Below are positions 38,829 to 46,806 of a stretch of 64,000 nt of DNA, piece by piece. Made by a program: the position numbers and the translations under genes. Position 1 is the first letter of the stretch; every line of letters begins with the position of its first letter. Below the pieces are notes generated by a model. The model worked only from the letters and a program-made list of their open reading frames with translations. It searched no databases and was not told the origin of the DNA. Source of the DNA: Phycisphaerae bacterium RAS2 (GTDB lineage: Bacteria > Planctomycetota > Phycisphaerae > UBA1845 > UTPLA1); assembly GCA_007753915.1 (NCBI GenBank), contig CP036352.1, positions 2,294,001 to 2,358,000 on the forward strand, read 5' to 3'.

Positions 38829-39548
38829 TCAGGCGTGCTGGGGGTCCGCGAGTTGCTCCCGTAGCCGCCGGTACGCCGTCGAGGTTGCCTTGAAGCGCTG
38901 TACCGCCAGTTCGACAAGGTGCGGCTCCACGTTCTGCCCGGTCAGCCGGTCGGGGTGGTACTTGAGGCAGGCGTCGCGGTACGCGGCCTGCACCTGCTCC
39001 CAGGTTGCGCCCGGTTTGAGGCCGAGCGCCGCGTAGTCGGACTGGTCCGCCGAGGGCGAAGGCGCTTCACGAATCTGCCGCGCTTCGCGCTCGCGCTGCG
39101 CGCGCCTTGCGACTGTCTGCGTCAGTTCACCGACGATCACTCTGCACTCGGCAATGGCGAGATCGTGGAAGTACTGCTGCGCCGTCCTGAACAGTCGAAC
39201 CTCCGGGGTGATGTCGATGCGGGGGGTCACAAGGGTTCTACCGTTGACCACGGCCACGCAGATGCTCAGCATCGACGGGATGTCGCCGAACTCGACTCCG
39301 CCTGGATGCCGCACCCGAGTCACCCCCGGTTTGCCGCGGCGGTAGAAGTCGATGGTGTGGCCTCCCTCCAGGAAGGTTCGATCGCCGTTGCCGAATCGCT
39401 CGACTATGGCATCACGAACGGCAGACGCCGGACAGTCGATCCACGCTTCACGCATCCAGCCGACATGGTGCCGCCCGTGCCATCCGGCGAGGCGACACCA
39501 GATGTACCAGCCGATGATGACGAGACTCATGAACATGACGAATGGCAT
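38829..39548 (-). CDS. Membrane-anchored J-domain protein
   Basis: 239 residues. An N-terminal transmembrane helix (MFMSLVIIGWYIWCRLAG) precedes an unassigned domain (PASAVRDAIVERFGNGDRTF), and the C-terminal 65 residues are a J domain with YAALGLKPGATWEQVQAAYR and the HPD tripeptide in CLKYHPDRLTG. J domains recruit and stimulate Hsp70. Its place between integrase and transfer genes suggests assistance to assembly or stability of an element-encoded complex. This is inference. Confidence 0.8.
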   Translation of the reverse strand: MPFVMFMSLVIIGWYIWCRLAGWHGRHHVGWMREAWIDCPASAVRDAIVERFGNGDRTFLEGGHTIDFYRRGKPGVTRVRHPGGVEFGDIPSMLSICVAVVNGRTLVTPRIDITPEVRLFRTAQQYFHDLAIAECRVIVGELTQTVARRAQREREARQIREAPSPSADQSDYAALGLKPGATWEQVQAAYRDACLKYHPDRLTGQNVEPHLVELAVQRFKATSTAYRRLREQLADPQHA

Positions 39549-39587
39549 GATGCTGCTCTCCTTCGCGCGGCGCGTGCCGACTTCTGG

Positions 39588-39875
39588 TCAATCCCGTTCC
39601 TGTTGCGGCGGCTCCGGATCGCGCGATTCGCGTTCCTTCTCCGCCTGTTTCAGTCGCTCGTTCAGGATGGAGGGCTGCTCGTCCGGGTCGCGAGCCTCAC
39701 CCTGCTTCTCCTGCATGACTTCGCCGGGCGTCTTCGTGCCGGCGATGCCATAGACCGTCGGCTGCGCGACGTTCGACTCCGGATAGAGCGCTCCGCGCAG
39801 TTCGGCGAGGCCCTGCCGGAACATCGCCGAGGCGTGGCCGGCGCCGATCTTCTGTGTTGACTCTTCGTGTGCCAT
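39588..39875 (-). CDS. Small hydrophilic protein of unknown function
   Basis: 95 residues from ATG 39875, which has AGGAG upstream. It is Gln/Glu/Pro-rich and probably partly disordered (EKQGEARDPDEQPSILNERL). It lies between the J-domain gene and a transmembrane gene on the same strand. No family was recognised. Confidence 0.55.
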   Translation of the reverse strand: MAHEESTQKIGAGHASAMFRQGLAELRGALYPESNVAQPTVYGIAGTKTPGEVMQEKQGEARDPDEQPSILNERLKQAEKERESRDPEPPQQERD

Positions 39876-39903
39876 GAATCTGTTCTCCTGTGGAATGAGT
39901 GGA

Positions 39904-40503
39904 TCACCGACCGTCGCGCATGCGGCGGAACGCTTCCGCCGAGCCGCGCTGTTCAACAAAGGCGTCGTGCAGGTCCATCGTGCGGCGGTGCTGGAGCGCC
40001 CCACTCATGCCGGACGAGGCGGCGGCGCATATGCCGGCCAGCGCCATATACGCCGCAAGCGGCACGCTCATGATCGCTACGCACAGCGCCATGAAGACAA
40101 GGTAGAGCGGCTCGATGACCGTCTTGATCCGCTGCTCCGGGCTGCGCCGCCAGACCTTCTGAAGCGTTGGCGCGCCGTTGTAGAGCGTGTGCGGTTGCGG
40201 ACCGCCGCGTCTCACGCGCCACTTGGTGCGGAGGCGAGCGATGAGCAGCGCCAACCAGTAGAGCGCCAGGAAGACGAGCATCGGTCCTGGACTGTGGCCT
40301 TCCCAGAAAGCCGGCCAGATCAGGATCAACATGAATCCGGCCGCGGCTTGGAGGCCGAAGTAGCGCTCGCCGAACGAATCCGGGCGGCGCAGGAACACCT
40401 CGACCGTCACCGCGAACGCCCTGAAGACGAACGTCATGACGCCCAGGGCGTTGTTGATTCCCTTCTGTGATGCGACCGGTTCTGGTTCCTGTCGTTGCAG
40501 CAT
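39904..40503 (-). CDS. Transmembrane protein in the transfer gene cluster
   Basis: 199 residues from ATG 40503, preceded by GGGAG. Three to four hydrophobic helices are visible (NALGVMTFVFRAFAVTVEVF, AAAGFMLILIWPAFWEG, PMLVFLALYWLALLIARL, LYLVFMALCVAIMSVPLAAY). It might be a membrane partner of the coupling ATPase encoded just upstream (40583-42079) but no TraG or VirB family match is apparent. Confidence 0.65.
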   Translation of the reverse strand: MLQRQEPEPVASQKGINNALGVMTFVFRAFAVTVEVFLRRPDSFGERYFGLQAAAGFMLILIWPAFWEGHSPGPMLVFLALYWLALLIARLRTKWRVRRGGPQPHTLYNGAPTLQKVWRRSPEQRIKTVIEPLYLVFMALCVAIMSVPLAAYMALAGICAAASSGMSGALQHRRTMDLHDAFVEQRGSAEAFRRMRDGR

Positions 40504-40582
40504 GGTCGAATCTCCCTGATGCGCGCAATCACCGCGCCGGCGGCCTGCGCCGCCGATCCGATGCCTTCTTCTCTTGCTGGCT

Positions 40583-42079
40583 CTATGCCTTCTGGTTGAA
40601 CGGCACCGGGAGCCAGCTCCGGCCCGATGCCTTGAACACCCTTCCGTTCTGAAACACGATCCCGTCCACAATCCAGTCTGGAGGCCCGCCCGTGCGCAGC
40701 CGGGTGAACTCCCGCGGCTCCACTTCTGCCTCCATGACCTCCGAGAAACCGCCGCTTGTCGTGCCGTTCTCACGCGCCCAGTCGAGGCCGAGCATCGCGG
40801 TCATCTGGTCGTCAGAGGGGTGCGAGTGGTTGCCGCTCGCCCGGTACTGCAACGTGCGTCCGATGAGGCGCGAGGCCCACTCGTTCGTGACGGGGTCACT
40901 GTTGCCGTGGAAGACCTTCGTGTTGAGGTTGGCCAGCAGCGAGTCGGTCTCGACACGGCCTTTCTCATTGCCGCCGAGGGCGGCGACGAAGTTGCTGTAG
41001 TTCTGGCTGAGCAGCACGGTCGCTACCCATGCCGACCGGCAGGTGGCCTGGAACTGAAAGTCATAGCTGGTAAGGAAGTGCTGGGCTTCGTCGGCCCACA
41101 GGAACGCGGGCCTTGGATTCTGCTGCACATTCCGCCGCTCGATGGAGCGCTGGAAGGCGTACTTCCAGAGCACCTGTGCGAACTGGCCGATCTCGCCGAA
41201 CTCCTTGACCGGCAGGTCGATCAGGATGATCTTTCCGTCCTGCACCGCCTCCGGCGTGACGGTCGTGTCGCCGCAGAACAGCTCGCGCAGCATCCCGCGG
41301 TTCAGCACGTCCACCAGCGACGTGAACGTGGACACGATGACGCTGCGCGTCCTGTCGCTGAGGGCCGGGAACTCCCGCAGCCAGTAGTCGGCGACGATCT
41401 CGAAATCCGCGCGTTCGCGCGGCGTCTTGGGTCGCTTGTCGGCTTGGGTCAGCCAGCGAAAGCATTCCGAACCCTGCTTCCATCCGTCCGAACAGACCTG
41501 CTCAAGCGAAGTCGGCGCAGAGACGACCACCCGGTAGAGATCGGGAACAGAGACGCGACCGCGTGCCAGAGCCAGCAGGTCCACGACGTTGCGGCAGAGC
41601 TGGCGCAGCGCCCGCTTCCAGTATCCCTCATCGTCACGACCGCCCCCGCCGGTCGATTGCCGCTCCGCGATCTCCAGCACCGTGGAGAGCAGATTGACAA
41701 CGTTCTCGGTGAGTCCAGCGCCGCTGCCCTTGCGGCTCATTTCGTGGTCCAGGAAGTTGAAGCGCTGCGCTTCGGTCGGGCCGAAGACCAGGAGGTCGTC
41801 GAGGCGTCCCGTATCCCGGCAGTAGCCCTCCCACAAGGCTCGCTCGTCCGCCTTGGCGGTGAGCACCAGGCCGCCGAAGCCGCATGAGAGCATCGTCCGG
41901 GCCATGAGCCGACCGGAGCCGCTCGTCTTACCGGAGCCGGTCGTGCCGAGGATGAGCGTGCCCTCCACGGCGTCGCGCAACGTCCAGGCGTCCTCGCGGG
42001 ACCAGTGAAGCAGCGGCAGCGCAAGCAGGTCAGAGGGCTGGCGCACGAGCGGTTCGCGTTTCCTGAAGAGTCCGAGCAT
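40583..42079 (-). CDS. Type IV coupling ATPase (VirD4/TraG-like)
   Basis: 498 residues. Walker A is LILGTTGSGKT (about 43-52), Walker B is PAFLWADEAQHFL (about 321-333), and NGTTSGGFSEV with FQFQATCRSAWVATVLLSQN fits the TraD-C/TraM-recognition region. Coupling proteins link the relaxosome to a type IV secretion channel and pump DNA through it. The usual N-terminal transmembrane pair is missing here, so the protein may be soluble or use the neighbouring membrane protein as anchor. It points to conjugative mobilization together with the MobF relaxase. Confidence 0.88.
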   Translation of the reverse strand: MLGLFRKREPLVRQPSDLLALPLLHWSREDAWTLRDAVEGTLILGTTGSGKTSGSGRLMARTMLSCGFGGLVLTAKADERALWEGYCRDTGRLDDLLVFGPTEAQRFNFLDHEMSRKGSGAGLTENVVNLLSTVLEIAERQSTGGGGRDDEGYWKRALRQLCRNVVDLLALARGRVSVPDLYRVVVSAPTSLEQVCSDGWKQGSECFRWLTQADKRPKTPRERADFEIVADYWLREFPALSDRTRSVIVSTFTSLVDVLNRGMLRELFCGDTTVTPEAVQDGKIILIDLPVKEFGEIGQFAQVLWKYAFQRSIERRNVQQNPRPAFLWADEAQHFLTSYDFQFQATCRSAWVATVLLSQNYSNFVAALGGNEKGRVETDSLLANLNTKVFHGNSDPVTNEWASRLIGRTLQYRASGNHSHPSDDQMTAMLGLDWARENGTTSGGFSEVMEAEVEPREFTRLRTGGPPDWIVDGIVFQNGRVFKASGRSWLPVPFNQKA

Positions 42080-42094
42080 TTCAGACCTCCCGTG

Positions 42095-42184
42095 CTACTT
42101 GCGGCTCTGCTTTGCGTCCGCGTCCGCTTTCCAGAGTGTGGCGATGATGAAGAGGACTATGGTGGGAATGAGTTCCATTGACAT
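42095..42184 (-). CDS. Very small single-helix membrane protein
   Basis: 29 codons between the coupling ATPase and parB. A single hydrophobic helix (MELIPTIVLFIIATLW) followed by a basic tail (KADADAKQSRK). GGAG lies nine bases before the second ATG at 42178, which is the better start. Its size and position suggest a small membrane partner of the transfer apparatus, which is unproven. Confidence 0.45.
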   Translation of the reverse strand: MSMELIPTIVLFIIATLWKADADAKQSRK

Positions 42185-42189
42185 ATCTC

Positions 42190-43017
42190 CTACTTGGTCT
42201 TGGTCGAGATGCACTTGACTGCCTCCGCCAGCGGCCGACCGTCGGCGCCGGCGTGTTTGATCTGTTCGGCAAGGTCGATGAAGCAGGCGACGACCGACTC
42301 GACCGTGAGCGCCGGAGCGGAGACGGCGACCGACCGGCCTTCCCCAAGCCTGATGACGACGCGCTCGCGCGCGGCCCGCGGCCGTGTGTTCGCCCGCGAG
42401 ACGGGCCTGCCTGCCCTGACGGCCTTGGTCTCCGCCACGAGCCGGTCGCGCGTCAGCCGGCCGTCAAGCACCGCCTGAATGAGCCGCTCACGCTCCGTCG
42501 CGTCCGACACTGTGACTATCTGGTACGCGCTGCTCATCGGGATGCGCCCCGCGTCGATCAGGTCATGCACTTCGCGCGGCAGGACGAGCAGCGACAGCAA
42601 CTTGGAGATGGTGCCGGGCGACGGCCGGCCGAGCCGCAGCGAGACTTCTGCCGCCGACCAGCCCGTAGCTTGAATCAGTTCGTGCAGTGCGCGAGCGTGT
42701 TCCGTGACTTTCAAGCCCTGCCGCTGCGTATTGACCAGCAGTTGCAGCGTCACCCGCTCCGCCGGCGTCGGGGCCTTCGCGGCGATCAGCATCGGCACGG
42801 TGGCAAGACCGGCGCGCCGGGCGCCGTCGAGCCGGCGATGCCCGTCGTCCACGACGATCGAGTCCCCTTCGTAGTGGCCGAGCAGCGGCACGAGGATGCC
42901 GTTCTGCGCGATGCTCTGCGCGAGCGACACCTGCTCTTCCTCATCAAACCCGGCCCGCACGTTGCCGGGCGACACGGGCTTGCTGGTCGGCACTTGTTCA
43001 ACAGTGTGCGCCGGCAT
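42190..43017 (-). CDS. ParB/Spo0J-like partition protein
   Basis: 275 residues from ATG 43017, preceded by GGGAGGAA. The N-terminal ParB/Srx-fold domain includes DDGHRRLDGARRAGLATVPM, the nucleotide-binding box with GHRR-type arginines, and the central helix-turn-helix reads ATGWSAAEVSLRLGRPSPGT. The C-terminal half is unlike chromosomal ParB. Plasmid partition or transcriptional-silencing is the usual role. It has no ParA beside it; a ParA-like protein is encoded 9 kb away, so the pairing is unclear. Confidence 0.85.
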   Translation of the reverse strand: MPAHTVEQVPTSKPVSPGNVRAGFDEEEQVSLAQSIAQNGILVPLLGHYEGDSIVVDDGHRRLDGARRAGLATVPMLIAAKAPTPAERVTLQLLVNTQRQGLKVTEHARALHELIQATGWSAAEVSLRLGRPSPGTISKLLSLLVLPREVHDLIDAGRIPMSSAYQIVTVSDATERERLIQAVLDGRLTRDRLVAETKAVRAGRPVSRANTRPRAARERVVIRLGEGRSVAVSAPALTVESVVACFIDLAEQIKHAGADGRPLAEAVKCISTKTK

Positions 43018-43019
43018 GG

Positions 43020-43355
43020 TCAGTTCCTCCCTGCCAGGTCGCGAAGGTTCTGGAGTTCGATCTCGTCGTAGAGCAGCCGCTTCTTGCGCTCGCCCAGGCC
43101 GGACCGGACGGATGCGATGGCGGCGGCGAGATAGCCGATGTCGTCGAGCCAACCGATGCCGGGGACGACATCGGGCACGACATCGACGGGACTCGGGACC
43201 AGCAGGAAAAGTCCTGCCGCCAGCGCGTATTTGGTCAGCTCCAGGCCGACCGCGCGCAGCTTGCTCTGCGGCAGAGCCAGGAGGATCAGCATCGCCAGGA
43301 AGAGCAGCGTGCTGCACCCGACGAACAACTTGAGGAATGAGAAGAACTCGGCCAT
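43020..43355 (-). CDS. DUF1232 (YkvA-like) membrane protein
   Basis: 111 residues from ATG 43355, with TGGAG upstream. PVDVVPDVVPGIGWLDDIGY is the DUF1232 signature, and two hydrophobic stretches (STLLFLAMLILLAL, YALAAGLFLLVP) make it a small membrane protein. Only a short gap separates it from parB, so the two are co-transcribed. Function unknown. Confidence 0.85.
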   Translation of the reverse strand: MAEFFSFLKLFVGCSTLLFLAMLILLALPQSKLRAVGLELTKYALAAGLFLLVPSPVDVVPDVVPGIGWLDDIGYLAAAIASVRSGLGERKKRLLYDEIELQNLRDLAGRN

Positions 43356-43490
43356 GGCGATTCTCCAGTACGCGAACCGGAGCACGATTCAGAAGCGACC
43401 TTCCGAAGCAGCGTGCTCGATACTGGAGTATGCGTTGTGCAGGTTCGAAAGTCCGCCAGCACATGTATCCGAGTGCGCCAACAGGTCTGA

Positions 43491-43530
43491 CGAAACGCGC
43501 CGAAGTGCACCGAAGTGCGCCGAAATGCAC
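43491..43530. repeat. Four tandem 10-bp repeats upstream of the DUF1232-parB operon
   Basis: CGAAACGCGC, CGAAGTGCAC, CGAAGTGCGC and CGAAATGCAC follow each other without gaps, giving the consensus CGAARYGCRC. A further GAGTGCGC lies just upstream. They start about 135 bases upstream of the DUF1232-parB start, a natural place for a ParB-binding centromere (parS-like) or an operator. Binding is inference. Confidence 0.7.
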
Positions 43531-43532
43531 CA

Positions 43533-44096
43533 TCACCCTCCGAGGCGGTCAACGTATCGGGCGCCCTCGCGCGTCGCGCGATACTGGCGCCAACAGCCCT
43601 TCGCGCCGTGTTGGCGCACATCGATGAAGTGCGCCTGGATCAGTTCATCGATCAGGGCGAGAGCGTCCTTACGCTCAGGGCGCATGCCCGTCTTCGGGAA
43701 CCACTCGTTTCTGGAGAGCCAAGCGTGATCAGGTTCACTCCGCTCGATGGCGCGCCGATGTGATACCAGTGTTGAGAGGAGAGTTTCGGCGTTCAGCGAA
43801 ATCTCGCCTGCGGCGTTGAACTCGGTCGGAGCGACTGGCGTAGAGACTTCAGCAATGCCAGCGATCGGACGACCGCCGGCGTTCTCCAGCAGCGCGGCCA
43901 CGCAGCGCAACGCCGCCGCCACGTCGGCGATGCGAACAGAGGCATTTCCTGCAGCCGAGTCAGCCAACAGCCGGTCAATGACGCCGACAAGCGTCATTGC
44001 CACCTGCGGGGCATGTTCTGCGCGCGAAGCGGGCTCGGTGGCGTGGCCGTTCTGTGGAGCTTTGGAGGCGCGTACAGCACTGGTCGGGCGAGGCAT
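43533..44096 (-). CDS. Winged-helix-like protein of unknown function
   Basis: 187 residues. The first 100 are variable and partly disordered. The C-terminal 45 (KDALALIDELIQAHFIDVRQ, CWRQYRATREGARYVDRL) resemble a winged helix with a beta wing, as in MarR or plasmid-control proteins. It lies upstream of the DUF1232-parB-coupling ATPase genes on the same strand and may regulate them. No family assignment is secure. Confidence 0.6.
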   Translation of the reverse strand: MPRPTSAVRASKAPQNGHATEPASRAEHAPQVAMTLVGVIDRLLADSAAGNASVRIADVAAALRCVAALLENAGGRPIAGIAEVSTPVAPTEFNAAGEISLNAETLLSTLVSHRRAIERSEPDHAWLSRNEWFPKTGMRPERKDALALIDELIQAHFIDVRQHGAKGCWRQYRATREGARYVDRLGG

Positions 44097-44330
44097 CGGG
44101 CCTTGCCTTTCTGAGCCCCGGTCAAGGCATCCCTATTGCCTGTGTTCCGGGGTCCCTCGACCAGTCGGAGACGAATGTCTCCGCTATGTAAGGGGTAGTG
44201 GCGGCCAAGACCCGCGATGGGGTCGATGCGGAGCAGCAGTAACGGGGGGGCCGCCATCGCCGTGTACGGGTAGCACCGCTGGCCGGTCGCACCATGCCGC
44301 CCTATCGGTCCGCTCGCGGCAAATCACGCG

Positions 44331-44459
44331 AATCTGACCCAGTGCAAACGCATTATCCACTTCCCGACCTACTTCACAGGACTTTCTGCCCTCAGAACCC
44401 GGGTTTGGGATCGGAACTCGGCCTCCGATTCGGATAATGCGTTTGCCCTGAATCTGACC
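44331..44459. mobile_element. MITE of 111 bp with 19-bp terminal inverted repeats and 9-bp target duplication
   Basis: The element spans 44340-44450. Its ends, CAGTGCAAACGCATTATCC and the complement of CAGGGCAAACGCATTATCC, match at 18 of 19 positions. Directly outside each end stands the same nine bases, AATCTGACC (44331-44339 and 44451-44459), as expected for a target-site duplication. No transposase is inside, so it must have moved with one encoded elsewhere. It interrupts a reading frame at 44184-44585 in frame (insertion of 120 bases), which leaves that frame open but does not prove it is a gene. Confidence 0.85.
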
Positions 44460-44739
44460 ACGCGGAGGGCCCGCCAGAAGCAACGCAATACAGTCTACTG
44501 CTGGTTTCGCGGGACTAAACGCAGGCCACCCCGCCTGCGGTGAGGGTGGCTCGATGGGCACACGGATTTTCAGTCGCCGCGCCATGTGGCCTCCGAATCA
44601 TGCTACTTCGCAGTATACCGGCTCCAGGTTCCATCAAGCCGGGGCCGTGGCCACCGTGACCCAAACAAAACCCTTGCCTGCTCGGACCTCATCGTGCTAG
44701 CCATCACAGTGATCCTCGGAAACCAGATGAGCGAGCACG

Positions 44740-45039
44740 GTGTCGGACAGATATCTAGGCAATGTTGAAGTAGCCATATTGACCAGCCTCAACGAACTGG
44801 CGGTACGACACGGGCTCTCGCCGCTCGATTTCAGCGCGGCGTTCTACCCGCAAGGTGACAGATCCCATCTCACGTTTTACACGTTGCCTCACGAAGAAGT
44901 GCCCTTGAGCAAGTTTGAACGATTGCTGGCAGGTCTCGGTCTGACCGACCATGAGACGCTTCACATCGAGGGGTCCCCGCAGCAGATCTACGACACGATC
45001 CAGTGGGCGATTGAGAAGGCACCCCGGCGCGTCCGCTAG
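44740..45039 (+). CDS. Small protein of unknown function
   Basis: 99 residues from a GTG at 44740. It is mixed alpha/beta (LSPLDFSAAFYPQGDRSHLT, HETLHIEGSPQQIYDTIQWA) without recognised motif. It converges with the WGR gene, separated by only two bases. Position inside the element is the only clue. Confidence 0.5.
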   Translation: MSDRYLGNVEVAILTSLNELAVRHGLSPLDFSAAFYPQGDRSHLTFYTLPHEEVPLSKFERLLAGLGLTDHETLHIEGSPQQIYDTIQWAIEKAPRRVR

Positions 45040-45041
45040 AT

Positions 45042-45368
45042 TCAGACCAGGTCAGCCATCATTGTCGGCGATACCCACTCGGACAGCTGCATGCCGTTCG
45101 GTGTGTTGAGCTGGCGCAGCGTGTACCTGCATCCAATCCGCTTCGGCGCCGACAGCCGTCGTCGCAACCGATCCTGCACGACCGTCCGAGCCTCTTCCAG
45201 GTCTGGACTTACCAAGCGAAGCTCGCGGAGCGGAGTGCCGACCCGGCCGTAGTGGACCCATACGACCCAGTCGCCGAGCAGGTCCCGGCCGACCGAGACT
45301 TCGTACCGGCGGTGACGGTTCAGTTCCTCACTGTGCGCTTCCAGCGCGATCGTCAGGAGGTCGAACAT
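45042..45368 (-). CDS. WGR-domain protein
   Basis: 108 residues, almost all of them a WGR-like domain (NRHRRYEVSVGRDLLGDWVV, YGRVGTPLRELRL, APKRIGCRYTL). WGR domains bind nucleic acids and occur in PARP proteins and bacterial regulators. Its start overlaps the end of the resolvase gene by 16 bases, so they are translated together. A DNA-binding role in recombination or repression is plausible but unproven. Confidence 0.7.
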   Translation of the reverse strand: MFDLLTIALEAHSEELNRHRRYEVSVGRDLLGDWVVWVHYGRVGTPLRELRLVSPDLEEARTVVQDRLRRRLSAPKRIGCRYTLRQLNTPNGMQLSEWVSPTMMADLV

Positions 45369-45946
45369 GCGGCTTCCGTAGGTTTGGATTCGCGGAGATA
45401 CTGGTAGAGCGTTTGCCGGCTGATCGCGAACTCGCGGGCGAGCCAGGCTTTCTTCTCGCCGCCGGCGGCGCGGGCGCGAAGTTCCTGCACCCGATCTGAC
45501 GAGAGTGCCCGCTTTCGTCCCCGGTAGACGCCGCGCTGCTTAGCCAGAGCGATGCCCTCGCGCTGGCGTTCCCTGATGAGGTCTCGCTCGAATTGCGCCA
45601 CCGCGCCGAGCACGGTCAGCATCAGGTTCGCCATCGGCGAATCGTCGCCGGTGAAGAGCAGGTTCTCCTTGATGAACTGGACGCGCACGCCGCGCTTCGT
45701 CTGTTCATGCACGATGCGCCGCAGGTCGTCCACGTTGCGGGCCAGGCGGTCCATGCTGTGAACGATGATCGTGTCGCCTTCACGTGCATACAACACGAGC
45801 GCCATGAACTCCGGCCGCTCCGTGTCCTTTCCGGAGGCCCGGTCGGTGAAGACGCGGTCCAGGTCCACGCCTTCGAGTTGACGCTCCACGTTCTGGTCGT
45901 ACGAACTGACCCTGACGTACCCGATCCGCTGCCCCTTCGCCGACAC
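45353..45946 (-). CDS. Small serine recombinase (resolvase/invertase)
   Basis: 197 residues starting at GTG 45946. RIGYVRVSSYDQNVERQLEG carries the catalytic Ser, FTDRASGKDTERPEFMALV and IVHSMDRLARN complete the active-site region, and a helix-turn-helix closes it (AWLAREFAISRQTLYQYL). This is a Tn3-type resolvase or a plasmid multimer resolvase; no Tn3 transposase is present nearby. The region upstream contains repeated TGTC/GACA half-sites. Confidence 0.92.
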   Translation of the reverse strand: MSAKGQRIGYVRVSSYDQNVERQLEGVDLDRVFTDRASGKDTERPEFMALVLYAREGDTIIVHSMDRLARNVDDLRRIVHEQTKRGVRVQFIKENLLFTGDDSPMANLMLTVLGAVAQFERDLIRERQREGIALAKQRGVYRGRKRALSSDRVQELRARAAGGEKKAWLAREFAISRQTLYQYLRESKPTEAACSTS

Positions 45947-45954
45947 ATGCCCTC

Positions 45955-46115
45955 CATGACTGTCAGGTCAGGTCTATGACGTTGCCGCGCGACTGTCAAT
46001 GAATAAGTGAAGCGACTCCATCCTGACAGGAATGGCCGGAACTGTCTGACATCAGTCTGAGGTAGACCCCAACCTGACAGTCGGCAGCGGGTTTCACAAA
46101 ACTGTCACACTCCAT
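45955..46115. repeat. Candidate res site
   Basis: This 160-base intergenic stretch between the divergent resolvase and a small membrane protein gene contains at least six TGTCAG/CTGACA-like half-sites (ACTGTCAGG, GACTGTCAATG, CCTGACAGG, CTGTCTGACATCAG, CCTGACAGTC, ACTGTCACAC). Tn3-type resolvases bind paired half-sites of this kind. Spacing was not measured exactly, so the exact subsites are not defined. Confidence 0.6.
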
Positions 46116-46154
46116 TGCAGCAAGTCGTGATAGGGTCGGAGCAGAGATATCGCC

Positions 46155-46373
46155 ATGACCGGACCGAACCCGCTTCACATCGCCAACACCGCCCAACAGA
46201 TGGCCCGCAACGCGCCAGCCGCAGACGCGGTCGTGTTCAACAAAGTGGCGATGATCTCGATGGGGGTCATGGCCGCCGCGTCAGTGCTGCAACTGCTCCA
46301 GCCACTTCTGCGCGAACTCAACGGCAAGCACACAAAGCAGATGTACCGCGACGACCACGGCCGCGGACGCTGA
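46155..46373 (+). CDS. Small protein with one hydrophobic helix
   Basis: 72 residues. FNKVAMISMGVMAAASVLQL is a membrane or amphipathic helix. The start overlaps the right edge of the res-like region, so resolvase binding may influence it. No family recognised. Confidence 0.5.
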   Translation: MTGPNPLHIANTAQQMARNAPAADAVVFNKVAMISMGVMAAASVLQLLQPLLRELNGKHTKQMYRDDHGRGR

Positions 46374-46389
46374 TCGAACACCTCAGACA

Positions 46390-46806
46390 TCACGACCAGG
46401 AGATGCTGTCGATGACCGTCGCCCTGTCGTCATTGTCTCCGATGCCCGAGTCCGCCTCCTGCACCCATGGCACACGATGCCGAGCGAGTCCCTCGAACAG
46501 CCGTACCGTTGGACGCACTTCGGCGTTCAGGTTGCGGCCCTTGATCCGCACCTTCTGGCCGGAGACCGAGAGCGTGATGCCCTCCGACGGATCGAACTCG
46601 GCCTTTTCGATATAACCGTAGCTCACGGCAAGGATGTTCCCGTCACTCTTCCGAAGCTCCAAGCAGACGGCACGGTCCCGGATGCCTCGCAGCCAGCCGA
46701 ACGCGCCAAGATCATCCGCCGCCTCGGTGTCGGCCTGCGGGACGACCCCGGCCGCAGGATCGCCGTTGCGGGCAACGTACTTCTGAAGGATCGTTCTATC
46801 GGTCAT
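46390..46806 (-). CDS. Conserved-looking protein of unknown function, coupled to the relaxase
   Basis: 138 residues. Its start lies 11 bases inside the end of the relaxase gene, so it is translated with it. The middle (LELRKSDGNILAVSYGYIEK, GITLSVSGQKVRIKGRNLNA) is beta-rich and looks like a small OB- or Sm-like domain. A role as relaxase accessory is suggested by position only. Confidence 0.65.
   Translation of the reverse strand: MTDRTILQKYVARNGDPAAGVVPQADTEAADDLGAFGWLRGIRDRAVCLELRKSDGNILAVSYGYIEKAEFDPSEGITLSVSGQKVRIKGRNLNAEVRPTVRLFEGLARHRVPWVQEADSGIGDNDDRATVIDSISWS

Noticed and set aside
44340-44450. Integron attC site
   Set aside because: The long inverted repeat first suggested attC, but the ends do not fit the GTTRRRY/RYYYAAC core, while exact 9-bp direct repeats at both ends point to a MITE.
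44184-44585. Protein-coding gene of 133 residues on the minus strand
   Set aside because: A third of it is MITE sequence, the product is Pro/Arg-rich without motif, and no ribosome-binding site is evident. The frame stays open only because the insertion is a multiple of three.
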